Positions 47,591 through 59,156 of a stretch of DNA of 64,000 nt are shown here, in pieces. The stretch is from Cryptomeria japonica. Lineage: Eukaryota; Streptophyta; Pinopsida; Cupressales; Cupressaceae. The notes under the pieces are model-generated. The model saw nothing but the letters and a program-made list of their open reading frames with translations, did no database searches and had not been told where the DNA came from. Every line of letters begins with the position of its first letter. Position 1 is the first letter of the stretch. The stretch is taken from the NCBI RefSeq assembly GCF_030272615.1, contig NC_081410.1, positions 186,892,119 to 186,956,118 on the forward strand, given 5' to 3'. The position numbers and the translations under genes were made by a program.

Positions 47591-47750
47591 TTGTTTTACG
47601 GAGAAAAGAGGTTGAACAGACTGCAGGTACTGATGTGATGTGCATGATAGAAAGAGCCACCACGTCCAATCAAACCGTACACATGGCATGGGGGGCATGG
47701 AGAAGACATAACATGGGGCGGGCCATTTTGTCCGTGGCATAGCCAGTGCC
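47591..47750 (-). repeat. right terminal repeat of the foldback element
   Basis: Carries GGGCGGGCCATTTTGTCCG and ends GCCAGTGCC, inverted to the left end at 32859. A related copy in the same orientation lies at 45690-45785. Confidence 0.75.
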
Positions 47751-47965
47751 TACCACCACCCACCCCCCCACAAAAAAAAAAAAATTAGAAAAATCTAGTA
47801 AATTATATATATAAAAAATAAAATAAAATAATGTATTTGATTGTAAATATATAAATCTATTATACACATCATAGATTCAAAAAACTTGAATCTAACCCCA
47901 AAAAAACAAAAAACAACAACAACAATGTATTATTATTTAATAGATATATTAATTCAAATTTAAGA
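47751..47965 (-). repeat. NLR promoter duplicate, copy B (distal part)
   Basis: Starts with the right target duplication and is colinear with 30366-30600 (shared AAAAATCTAGTA, ATTATACACATCATAG and AATAGATATATTAATTC phrases). Confidence 0.8.
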
Positions 47966-49491
47966 AGAACAATAAATCATGTAAATGTATGTTTTTTCAG
48001 TTTTCAATGACAAGTTAAATAGGTGAAGATTGATAAAATTTGAATTTGAAATTTTAGAGGTTAGAGAGATAGATATATTTATTATAAGTTTATACAACTT
48101 AATTTGTAATACTAGACTTTACTATTGTGTTGCCAAATACTACTTTAGAACAATAGCAACACACAAGATATTACCACTATTATCACAAAACAAAGAGGAA
48201 ATAACTATAGATAAGAGACAACAAACTACAAATAGATGCCATTTACAAATAATTACAATATATAAGAATTACAATGACGCCATATTAACAAAACAGATAT
48301 TCTATGATTAATGTAACTTTATAATACTTAATTTTATATTCTAATCTATATTATTTTCTAAAATTAAAAAATAATATAATAATAATAACTATTATTTTAT
48401 ATATATATATATATGCAATTAGTAAATTAAATGAAATAATTAAAAAATTAAAACATTATTTTTTTACCTTTGAATTAGTTTTATTACTTGCATATTTGAA
48501 TAAAAGAAAACAATTAACCAAAAAGATTCCTTCCTTAATCAAACCATTTACTTTCACTCACTCAGTTTATGCGTTTGCTCACCATTTCTGTCAGATCCCT
48601 TTTATAAGCTTTGCACTTCACCGAGCATTGTTTTATCTTTTTATCTGTTTGCTTTTCGATATTAAAAAAAAAAGTAATTTTATGAATACGTAATCAATGA
48701 CATAGTTATTTTCAAATATGACGTATATTTTTACATACGATTTTTTAAATTTATTTACATATTATAATTTAATATTTTTAAAGTTATTTGTATATTTTTT
48801 ATATTGTGTGTTTTCTTAATTTTTTTAATTAATGCATAATTTATAATTTTATTTGTGATTCATTTATTTTTTATTATTGCTAATCATTATTATTAATTTT
48901 ATGAGTACTCAATGATTAAATTTAATAAATTTAAATTTTTTACATTTCTTATTAATAAAATTGTAATATTTAAGTCTAAAATAATAAATTACATTAAATA
49001 ATATATTTTTATTGCTGATAATTTGTTTATGTAGTTTTGAGTCATGAAAATATATTATGTATTTTTGAATTGATTTAATATGTATTATATATGAATTAAA
49101 AATTCTTGAAATAAAAATTATAGACAATCTATTAAAACAAACATAATAATTGAATAAAAAATAAAATAAATAGTACCCTTATCCTTTCTTTATCTATCTA
49201 CTTTTCACGTGTTCATGAATTTATTCAATAATTTAGATAGAAATAAAATAAGATATTTCTTTAGAAATTAAAATAACTTTAAAAGTCAAAGTAAATATAT
49301 TTTTTAATGTATTTTTCATAATTTATATATATATATCTTTCAAAATTTAAAAAAAAAATTAAGATTTTAAGGGCATATTTCATAAAATAGATGATTGTTA
49401 TATTTTATACAATTTGTTAAACTAAAATATATAGAAACTAATTTTTTTGTGAAAGGTTGGTAATGAGACAATTAAATATTGTTACACTTAT
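47966..49491. other. AT-rich spacer, no gene seen
   Basis: Very AT-rich, with a TA dinucleotide run near 48398-48415. Open frames have chance composition. Confidence 0.55.
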
Positions 49492-50131
49492 TAATTATGC
49501 CTCGAACATCCGCAACAAGCTACAGTCATTCGGTCGGCCAAGAACATCGCATAACACGAACATACCGAGGAAACCATCAACCACTAGCACAACAATCAAT
49601 GCGGACCGTCAACACATATAGGACACGATCTAGAAACATCCACAAGCATCCCGAATTACACCAGCAACAACCGCATGTGCACCACTTACTAGAATCATCA
49701 TCATCATTATACCGAACCTCAAGAACATCAACTATACTGACTGTTAGCTTAGAAAAATCACTTGCAAACCTCCAAACCATGAACCATCTGAATTGAGAAC
49801 ACATGTGAACATCCCAAACATTGTTCCAAATCTGCAAACCAAGATATTGCAACGTGGAGCAATGTAGAGCAATATCCAGAACACCGAACAACTGAAAAAC
49901 CAACCGCGATACCGGATCTCATGACTCAATCAAATCTTCATGCTAACAACTAAAACTTAAGATGAATCAACTAGAGATACTTATCTCAAAACCCTTTAAT
50001 CCACAACAACTCATCTGCAACACACTGGCCAAACCAACTTACTTAATTTGACTGCAACATTGGAACACAGAGGAATATGTTGACATCAATGACAACACAT
50101 TACTCAGCAAACTTCTCAACAATATCCAACA
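49492..50131 (-). repeat. truncated 3' LTR of copia-2
   Basis: Matches about 56055-56694, beginning at AATTATGCCTCGAACATC. Inner end ATATCCAACA abuts the polypurine tract. Confidence 0.85.
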
Positions 50132-50146
50132 ATATCTCCCTTTGGC
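50132..50146 (-). other. polypurine tract of copia-2
   Basis: Minus strand AAAGGGAGATAT before the LTR start TGTTGGATAT, preceded by TTGATGCC as in copia-1. Confidence 0.8.
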
Positions 50147-50439
50147 ATTGATGGCAACATATGGATGTGAAAAACAATCAATGCAAAGAAAAAATTCAAC
50201 TACCAACAATCTCTCCCTAAGATCTAGCATAAGATATGGTAGTTTTTCACATGATTCTCCCTCCCTTTGACATCAATGCAAAAGGCACATATGCAAATCA
50301 TGATTCTCTCCCCCTTAGAACTAACTCACAAATCCGATCATCTGAACCACAACACTAACTACTCCCCTTGAGTAGCAGCCTCACTCATCAATGTGGATCA
50401 CAAGACATCTCTATGAAATCCGCCAAACTGATGTAAATC

Positions 50440-51840
50440 AATGCATCTTAGTTCTCATCAGGAGGGGCAATCACCCCTAGCTTCTCTCAGAGATACTCAA
50501 AAGTATCCTTAGGCAAAGGCCTAGTAAAGATATCTACAATCTATTCCTTTGTAGATACATACTCCAATCTAACTTCCTTCTCATTCACCTTCTCTCTCAA
50601 TAAATGAAACTTAATTAGTATATGCTTAGTCTTAGAATGCAGTACTGGATTCTTAGAAATGTTGATAGCACTTGAATTATCACAGTATATAGTGCTAATC
50701 AGGCTCATCATAAACAACTCTGATATCCTTTAGCATCTGCTTCATCTACATCACCTGAGTACAATTGCTAGCAACAACAATGTATTCAACTTCTGCAATA
50801 GATAAAAATATAGCATTTTTCTTCTTACTCATCCATGAAACCAACTTCTTACCCAAAAAAAATACACTATCACTAGTTATCTTACGCTCATCAACATCAC
50901 ATCCAGTCACCATAGGGGTACCAACTGGCTTTGAGTCATCTAAACCAAAATTCTTCAACAACTCTTTCACATACATGGACTAAGATATAAAAATACCTTT
51001 ATCTAATTGAGTAATTTGCAATCCCAAAAAGAATTTCATCTCTCCAATCATAGAAATTTCAAACTCATTCTGCATATCATCAACAAACTTCTTGCACAAA
51101 CTATCATTTCCACAAAAAATAACGTCATCAACAAATACCTCAACAATCAAATTGTTATCATTATCAATCTTGAAGTACAGATTACTATCAACGGTACCTT
51201 TATTGAATTCTAGCTTCATCTAATACTTATCCAATCTAGCATACCAAGTTCTTAGGGCTCGCTTCAATCCATACAGTTCGTTTTTCAATTTGCAAACCAT
51301 ATCTTTCTGATTTGTCAACATAAATCCATCTGGTTGTTCAATATATACTTCTACTTCCAACTCACCATTAAGAAAGGCCAACTTGACATCCATAAGATAC
51401 ACTTTGAAATCTTTGTAAGCAACATAAGCAAGAAATAATCTAATAGCTTCAATTCTTTCCACTGGAGCAAAAGTCTCCTCAAAATCAATTCTTTCCATCT
51501 GAGAATGTCCCTTACAAACAAGTCTTGCTTTAGTCCTAACCACATCACCTTCCTCATTCATTTTATTCTGAAACACCCATTTAGTTCCAATCACATTCTT
51601 ATCCTTAGGTCTAGGAACAACAGTCCATGTATTATTCTTTTCAATCTGGTTCAATTCTTCTTCCATTGCTTTAACCCAATTTTCATCTTTACATGCTTCA
51701 TTAACATCCTTAGGTTCAATCTTAGAAATCAAGCAATACTCTTAAATAATTCTTCTTCTAGTCATCACACCCTTATTCTTATCTCCTATAATCTGATTTT
51801 CTAAATGATTCAATCTTACATACCTGAGAGTCTTAGGATT
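50440..51840 (-). pseudogene. copia-2 reverse transcriptase and RNase H (deleted, broken)
   Basis: RT motifs: [71 protein letters not shown] and the catalytic FVDDVIFCG (about 51120). A TAG or TAA breaks the frame near 51218 and again near 50978. After PVGTPMVTGC the sequence jumps to DVDERKITSDSVFFLGKKL, so relative to copia-1 roughly 100 codons between RT and RNase H are missing. AEVEYIVVASNCTQVM remains of RNase H, with TAG replacing Trp shortly after. Confidence 0.85.
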
Positions 51841-52329
51841 TTCTTTATTTTCATACTATTGAGCTCTTTCTTCTACACTAGCACTTGTACCTTCTCTTTC
51901 ATTCTTTGGCTTCTTCGGAGCAATCTAAACTTGATTTTGGGTTTGCACTTGTTTTCCTTTATCTGAACTAACATCCTGATCATCTGAATCATATCTGCAA
52001 GACCTAATTTGTCTCTCATTGCTTTCATCAACCTTCACATTAGTATTCTCAATTGTCTTTCTCAATCTTTTATTATAACACCGGTAGGCCTTGCTCTTAG
52101 TAGAATAAACAAGAAAGATTCCTTCATCACATCTAGCATCAAACTTCCCTAGATAAACATCTCTTTTGATATAGCATTTACTTCCAATTTTTTTGAAATA
52201 TCTAACTATTGGAACTTGACCAAATTATAACTCATAAGGATTCTTATCGGTATCACCTTTGATATGCACTCGGTTAAGAGTGTATACAACAGAAATCACA
52301 TCTTCTCTCCAATAGATGTGCAAAAAAAA

Positions 52330-52960
52330 TTCTTCAATCATCATCGTCCTAACAACTTCCTAAATTGTTATATTCTTCCTCTCCACAATGCCATTCTGTT
52401 GAGGGGTCCATGAAGTAGATAACTGTCTCTTTACCCCATGTTCTTCACAAAATGCATTAAAGTCACCAGAAATGAATTCACCACCTCTGTCAGATCTCAA
52501 ACACTTCAACTTCAATCTAGTCTCAGTCTTAACCATAATTTTAAAATTTTTTATCTTCTCCAATATTTTAGACTTCTCCCTTAAGAAAGTAACCCACATC
52601 ATCCTTGAATAGTCATCAATCAACAACATGAAGTAGATGTCTCCTTGCAAGCTTCTCACTCTAGAAGAACCACACAAATCAGTATCCATAAGATCCTGGA
52701 ACAATCCTTTAGAACAATGTTTTTTGCTTTTAAAAGTAACTCTCGTCTCCTTCCCTAATTGGCATTCCTTGCATACAGGATTAGTAGGCTTTACCAACTT
52801 AGGAAGATCTCTCACTGCTTGAGTAGAACTTATCTTAACCATGTAATCAAAATTCACATGACACATCCTTCTATGTCATAAACAACTTTCATCAATATGA
52901 GAAATCAAACAACTTTTACCACCACCATTCAAGTGAAAGATATTACCTTTAGTTTTTGTA
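52330..52960 (-). pseudogene. copia-2 integrase (broken)
   Basis: HRRMCHVNFDYMVKISS zinc-binding start, MDTDLCGSSRVRS with the first Asp, CLRSDRGGEFISGDF with the second and PQQNGIVERKN with the catalytic Glu intact, unlike copia-1. The longest open part is 52360-52866. TGA replaces the Trp of LWHRR just upstream. Confidence 0.85.
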
Positions 52961-52999
52961 CCTGATGCAATCTCAATTCCGAAGCTACTCAAGATATTA

Positions 53000-55310
53000 C
53001 ATTTTCCATTTTTGAGTTGCAAGTCATAAACCTTATCAACCATCTGTTCAACACTCAAAAGATTATGTTTTAGACCTTAACCATATAAGACATCATTAGT
53101 GGTATGCTTACCATCAAGAGAAATGGAACCTCTACCATGGATTAGACCAGATTTGTCATCACCAAATCTTACTACACTGCCATCATACTTTTCCATATTC
53201 ACAAACTTACTCTTATCACCTGTCATGTGATGAGAGTACCCAATATCAATCGTGCATTCATCTTTCTCTTCAACTTTAGCAGCTAAAGCTTTCTCCTCAT
53301 TAATGCAACTAGTAGAATCAATGGGCACCAAATCACCTTCCTTGATAGCAATGAACACCCACTCATCTCCTCAATTTCGCTTATCAGATTCATCATCTAT
53401 CACACCTTCATCAACAACATAATAACACTTCTTTTGATATTTAGGCTTGTATGTTAGGACTTAGGAACTTTTTCTAGACACCTTGAGGAAAAATGTCCTA
53501 CCTTATTGCATGAAAAACATTTAAGAGGTAACTTTCCTTCATACTTATTGGATCCTTTAGGCAGTCTCTTAGCAATAAGTTCTTCAAGCTCCCTCATCTC
53601 CTTCTCATATCTAGGCACCCTTGTAGAACTTTCTCCCAGATCATATTTCTACTTCCCAGAAATAATAGCCTTGAATGCAGATTATGTCTTAGGAACAGAT
53701 TCACCAAATTCACTCAACTCAATGGAAATAAGCTTGCCAATCAACATGTCTCTAGTCACATTTGTCACAGTTTGAATCTCCTCAATAATAGAAGCTTTGT
53801 GTTTGTAAGGAGGCAAGGATCTCAACACTTTAGCTACAATCTTTGATTCTTCCAGTACTCCATCGAAACATCTAATATTCAACACAAGCTCATTCACTTT
53901 CTACATAAAAGAGGTAATATTCTCATCTTCACCCATTCTCAGCATCTCATATTTCCCTTTCAGGCTCTAGAATTGAGCAACTTTCACATGGTTGTCACCT
54001 TCATACAAAGTCTCTTACTTCTTCCATATCTCATGAGCAGTCTACAAATCCATAACATTATTCATCTTAGAATCAGTTAGGGCACTCAATAATGCTTCCT
54101 TGGATCTGTTGGAATCCAAGAATGGTGAGGAGGGGGGGGGTGGCGTGAATCAGTGTTCTACCGGTTGTGTTAGTTTTGAACTTATTGCTTGTTAACTGGT
54201 TAACAGTAAACAAAATCAAAGTGAATACACCAATTAACACATAAAGAGGCAACACCATAACATCAATATTTATACGTGGAAAACCCTACAAAGGGAAAAA
54301 CCACGGTGGGGCTAATACCCATAATATCTATATACTTGATCAAGGTGTACAAATATTACATGAAGGGGATTGCACATTCAATCAGCTCAACTACCTAGAG
54401 CTCACTTCTCAACACAAAAGAAGAAGTATCAATGACTTACAAAGCATTACAAAGTAATTACAAGAAGTATGAACTTATAAGATGCATCTAACCATGCTGG
54501 ATAAGTTTCGGTTCATGCTCTGATAACCTTCATTGTGTATTCATTTGTTGATTCTTCATTCTGCCCTGTTCTGCTGTCGGTTATGTCATGCATGTGAAAC
54601 TACACACAAAAGCATCTAATCATTGACCAAAATGCATATCGATAATCTTTGAATAATTCGCAACCAAAATTCCTATTCCAGAAAACATATCTTAAATCCA
54701 TCACTGAAAGGATCTCCTTAAATATCCTCCTAACTTCCACCATGTCGGTTTCAATGAAACGTATAAACCTATCGGCTACTGGATCATAATGAATTTCAAA
54801 TATAATCCCAATGATCATGTCAGCCTTCACACATTACCATAAATTCCATGAAATAAACGATTGGGGTCATAAGATCTCCTAGTCGGGTCCTATCCATTAT
54901 CGGGTTCCAAATACACATTACTGGGATTAGGACTTAGTCGGTTGTGAAGCAAAGTGAGTATCAGATAAGTGTAATGAATGCCAGTCAAACCAAACAAAGA
55001 ATATGAACATGTGAAGATGCATTACCATGAGTTGGAATCACCTGAAGATGAGTTGCCATCAATGACAACCCAAAATGCCATTAACTCTTACCTGATGAGT
55101 GTCAATTGCCAACATGATCTGATCTTGAATTCGGCTTCCTTTATCTCATTTGGAGTTGTAGGACCATTCAGAGGAATATTATACACATTCTTAGTAATCT
55201 TCTAATAATCTTCACCAATGCATCTCAAGTGACACTCCATCCGGTTCTTCTAAAGAGAGTAGTTTGTTCCATGAAATCTCGGACTAACCCTTCTTATAGG
55301 CATATGTTGC
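53000..55310 (-). pseudogene. copia-2 gag and protease (broken, interrupted)
   Basis: The gag start is near 55303 (MPIRRVSPRFHGTNYSL). TAG replaces the Trp expected in SLWKNRM and again in the DY-x-KIT segment. A solo LTR splits gag at 54107-55114. The distal gag part (MNELVLNIRCFDGVLEESKI, about 53840-53897) is followed by a zinc-knuckle region near 53490-53520 and a protease-like DIGYSHHMTGDKSKF at about 53200-53245, where the DSG active site reads DIG. Confidence 0.75.
54107..55114 (-). repeat. solo LTR nested in copia-2 gag
   Basis: 1,008 bp, minus strand TGTTGGCAAT...GGATTCCAACA, with flanks GGATC (54102-54106) and TGATC (55115-55119), one mismatch. Its start resembles copia-1 LTRs, and it has the ACGTGGAAAACCC...GGGAAAAACCACGG copia-LTR signature near 54273-54307. 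Gag homology resumes on both sides. Confidence 0.7.
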
Positions 55311-55355
55311 CATCACGGATCTCCTCAATCAGTCAAGCTTCTTTCGGAGGATCTA

Positions 55356-55368
55356 GCTCTGATACCAA
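55356..55368 (-). other. primer-binding site of copia-2
   Basis: Minus strand TTGGTATCAGAGC, one base inside the 5' LTR, matching initiator methionine tRNA. Confidence 0.92.
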
Positions 55369-55369
55369 T

Positions 55370-56694
55370 TGTTGGAAACAAGGCAGCAAACTAAGAGGGG
55401 GGTGAATCAGTTTGCTCACAAACTTTACTTAACTCAAACACAATTTTCAGATCTGATAATTAATAATGAAAGCATAAATCAACACCACATCAATAACACA
55501 CATAACACCAAGATTTTTGACATGGAAAACCCAGTTAAGGGAAAAACCACGATGGGAACCTACCCACAATATGATGGTACCTTGGTAGAAGTATATAAAA
55601 TATTACAATGGGGAATGCACATGCATTCAAACACACTACCTAGAGCTCATTGCTCCAAAACAATAAGGGGTACAACCCTAAGGAAGAATCATTGTCTTAC
55701 ATAAAAATTTGGATTACATCTGGAAGATCATGAACCGATAAAATAGAACCTTCTATGCCTGGTTACAGTTCCGGTTAGGTGCATAAAACACATTCTTCTT
55801 TTCCGCACTTCTTCACACTTCTTCTCTGCTACTGAATGATTAATACATTATTTGCACACTCGGATACCTCTCTCTCATTAATATTACATATATTTTTACA
55901 AATCATCAACCTATATTTCAAGGTCGGCTCAACACTCAACACAAATTACAAAATATGACCATACACATTGTAATATTACATGTGGACCAAGACAATGTCA
56001 GCTAAGACATAGTATGGACCTAAATCATCACTACAAGCATGAAACACATCAAAGAATTATGCCTCGAACATCTGCAACATGCTACAATAATCCGGTCAAC
56101 CAAGAATATCGCATGACTTGAACTTATCGAGGAAATAATCAACTATGAGCACAACGATCAATGTAGACCATCAACACAAATAGGACACAATCTAGAAACA
56201 TCTGCAAGCATCATGAATTACACCAACAACAACCACACATCCACCACTTACTAGAATCATCATCATCATTATACTAAACCTCAAGAACATCAACTATATT
56301 GATTGTCAGCTTAGAAAAATCACTTGTAGACCTCAAAATCATGAACCATTTGAATTGAGGACACATATGAACATCCCAAACACTCTGCCAAATCCGCAAC
56401 CAAGATATTGCAATGCGGAGCAAAATCCAAAACACTGATCAATATCGAACAATTGAAAAACCAACCACAATATTGGATCTCATATCTCAATCAAATCTTC
56501 ATGTGAACCACTGAAACTTAAGTTGAGTCAACTAGAGATACTTATCTCAAAACCCTTTAATCCAGAACAAATAATTTACAATGTACACTGGCCAAACCAA
56601 CTTATTTAATTTGACTACAACACTAGAACACATAGAGGAATATGTTGACATCAATGACAACACATTACTTAGCAAACTTCAGCAATATCCAACA
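55370..56694 (-). repeat. 5' LTR of copia-2
   Basis: Minus strand TGTTGGATAT...GTTTCCAACA. Contains the GGAAAACCC...GGGAAAAACC signature (about 55525-55550). Confidence 0.88.
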
Positions 56695-58970
56695 GTCTGG
56701 ATATTTTGCCAATAGTTGCAGGAATGTGATTGCTTCGACAAAAAAAATGAACCTAAGAAGAAGAATCCTATGGTATGGAGAAAGAAGGAAGTGACTGTGT
56801 CTATTGTGCTAGAGTCTGGTATAGATGCTTCATCCTCAAAAAATTGATCCGATAGCTTTGGCTCAAGGGGAGCTTCAAAAAAATTCTATTTGCTCCCCCT
56901 GCCAAAGAGATACATGTTTTGGCCTTGACATGTTGGTGTTGATAATGTGTTTAGTGTGTTCAGATAAATTGCATATGTAGAAGTACAAATGATGGCATCA
57001 TTGTGACAAGATAATTTTTAGTAGCAAAACCCTAGGTGTATCAAACAACTTAAATATCTAATTTTGTGATTATTTTGACATTGTGTTGAAGAGTCTAAAG
57101 AGAAAGAGCAGTTGAAGTGCAGAAAAAGAATCAGAGCAAGGTTAGCACAAAAGAGGTACTTTTACATCCTTTCCTATGGAATCCAAGATGATAGTAATGG
57201 TGGAATCCAATAGTGGATACATTCAGAAGTTGACAAAGGTACAATTAGATGAATTTGATCACAAAAAAATCAAGATTCTTGAAAGTTCCTTCACAGATGA
57301 AGAATCATAGAGAGTCAGAGGCTTAGGGCAGAAATATTTGGACATTTGGGGTGAATTTTCATGGTTCACCGATGAGGATTCAATCAAGTTCATTTTGAGA
57401 TTTACTTGGGATGGTTACATGATGTTGGACAAACCATGTCAAATTACAAATTAATCTATCTCAACTATTACTGGTCTTTGAGGTGTTGGACCTATCCCGA
57501 TAAAGAGATTAATCAAAACAAAGAGGTTGAAGCCTTAATTGGCATTACGGAAGATCAAAGGGTATTTCTAATTGATACAATCATCAACTCGGTGGTGAGG
57601 TATGTTACTTATGTTGTTTCTTACCAGATTAATTTTTGAAACAAAGAAGGACCAACTTTTGCTATAGACGTGTACATTGCACATCAGATGGTAAAAGAAG
57701 CCAAATATTTTGATTTGTGTGAATTATCATGGATGCAATTGATAGATAATATCACTATGACAAAAGATGATGGATATCCTTTTTGTTTTGGTTCCCTAAT
57801 CATGTGCTTAATGCTTTATCTCTTAAGATCTTTACTATTGAAGGAAAATGTTGTATGGAAGTCAAATGCCCATGTTGGAAAACATATTTATAGGTATCTG
57901 TATTGTTTAGCAGACAAAGATAAGACATGTAAAAATAATTTCATTACCTTTAGAATATGTGGTGTTCTAGTCTGGTACTTGGTGTTGTCAACACTCTTGA
58001 GGAGAGTTCCTCCATTGATAGAAGAAGTTTAAAGAGAACAGTTGTAGTTTATTCTCTGAAACCAAATAAGATGAAAAGTGAAGAGAAGCTTCAAGAAATA
58101 ATTAACCTTGATGATTTAGAACCATCTAAAGAAGTTGAGGAAAAGATGGCTATAGTTGAAGAAAAATAAGATAGTATGAATGAAGATGACCCTTGCATGA
58201 CATCAAATATATTAAGTGTGCTTGAAGAAGATGATGGTATGAGGAAAATTAGAGATGTGTGGCTTTCAAGTTCATCCTAAGATTAAGATAAAATTAAAGA
58301 ATTCTTAGTTTCTTATCTTCTCTGGTACAACATTACTTTAAATAATCTTGCAAATATTTTACCAGATGTCATGTTTGAATAACTCAAAGATCACTTGAAG
58401 AAATTGTTAAAAAAGATGAAGTACACGAAGCTATGGAGAAAATGTGGGCTAGAGCACAAAAAATATGATCAAAAATCATAAAGGAAATAAAAGAATGTGT
58501 TGAAGAAGTGGCTAGAGTGTATAAGTATTGTCTCTAGTGGCTTGCTGCTATTGAAAATTTTAGAGACAAAATCGACTTCATTGAGTTCAAGATGAACTCC
58601 CTTGGTAAAACATTTTATATTTTCAATGATAAAGATGGTACATAGAGAAAAATGATAATTTTTTTATAGTCTGAGCTTATATCAACCCAAAGACAGTGAG
58701 AAGATGTAGTAAATACTTTCTGGAAAGTAAAGGAGATAGTAAAGAAAGATTATAACATCTTTCCAATCTCCTTGTTGAAGCAAATAAATGTCAGCATAAT
58801 CCTTTGGTACCAGATACCTTAACTAATGTTGTTGACTTGCTAGTGGAGAACAATAGTTTGTGTGTAAACCTCAGAATGGCTATGAATTCCTTGAAGACCT
58901 TTCTTCTAGAACTTATAGATAGGTATAGGAGAATTTTCCATGTGAAGTGCAATTGAAACATATTTTTGGT
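56695..58970 (+). pseudogene. decayed ORF of a copia-like element lacking pol
   Basis: From about 57169 the plus strand reads MESKMIVMVESNSGYIQKLT and then LDEFDHKKIKILESSF. After a stop it continues WGEFSWFTDEDSIKFILRFT, then in another frame 57406-58032 and 57957-58169 (KMKSEEKLQEIINLDDLEPS, EKMAIVEEK). No pol motif is present. It lies just upstream of two polypurine tracts and an LTR, the place of the internal region of a retrotransposon. I do not recognise the protein; the C-terminal part is Glu/Lys-rich and likely helical. Confidence 0.45.
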
Positions 58971-59007
58971 AACTTTTTATTTGTTGTTACCCTTTGTTCT
59001 TGATGTC

Positions 59008-59018
59008 AAAGGGGGAGA
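59008..59018 (+). other. upstream polypurine tract
   Basis: AAAGGGGGAGA after TTGATGTC, followed by two further purine-rich runs to about 59140 (AAGGGGGAGAGA near 59037, AAGGGGGAGAAAAG near 59095). This purine-rich zone precedes the inserted solo LTR. Confidence 0.6.
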
Positions 59019-59156
59019 AATGTAGACATTATCAAAGGGGGAGAGATATGGAGAGATATGTATAGATAAAGCAGAGAATAAAGAAATTTTTTCTAAGGGG
59101 GAGAAAAGTAAGGAGAAGCGAGAGAGAGAGAAAGGAATAAGTGTTTATAAGTGTAG

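Larger units (their letters stand above)
32859..47750. mobile_element. composite foldback element, MULE-like, with nested LINE and SINE
   Basis: A perfect 9-bp duplication TACCACCAC (32850-32858 and 47751-47759) encloses 14,892 bp. Ends are inverted: GACACTGGCTACG on the left and GGCACTGGCTATG read inward from the right, both followed by CGGACAAAATGGCCCGC. Long terminal inverted repeats, 9-bp duplications and ends starting with G are typical of Mutator-like elements. No transposase was found, so it would be non-autonomous. Sequence outside both ends is continuous with NLR promoter copy A, which confirms the insertion. Inside are two hairpins in series, 32867-45785 and 45786-47590. Removing the LINE and SINE leaves roughly 7 kb. 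Confidence 0.8.
49492..56694 (-). mobile_element. 5'-complete, 3'-truncated Ty1/copia element (copia-2)
   Basis: Same gene order and similar motifs as copia-1, with initiator-tRNA primer site and polypurine tract. The 5' LTR is full (1,325 bp). The 3' LTR is cut: only its last ~640 bp next to the polypurine tract remains, starting at 49492 opposite 56055 of the 5' LTR. No target duplication can therefore be checked. A solo LTR is nested in gag and RT/RNase H has an internal deletion. Confidence 0.88.

Noticed and set aside
32861-47748. CACTA-type transposon (ends read CACTGG...CCAGTG)
   Set aside because: The duplication is 9 bp and places the ends two bases further out (GA.../...CC). CACTA elements make 3-bp duplications, and the 3-bp flanks do not match.
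49479-49903. Overlapping open frames of 105 and 108 codons
   Set aside because: They fall in the truncated copia-2 LTR, and the matching stretch of the 5' LTR does not preserve them.
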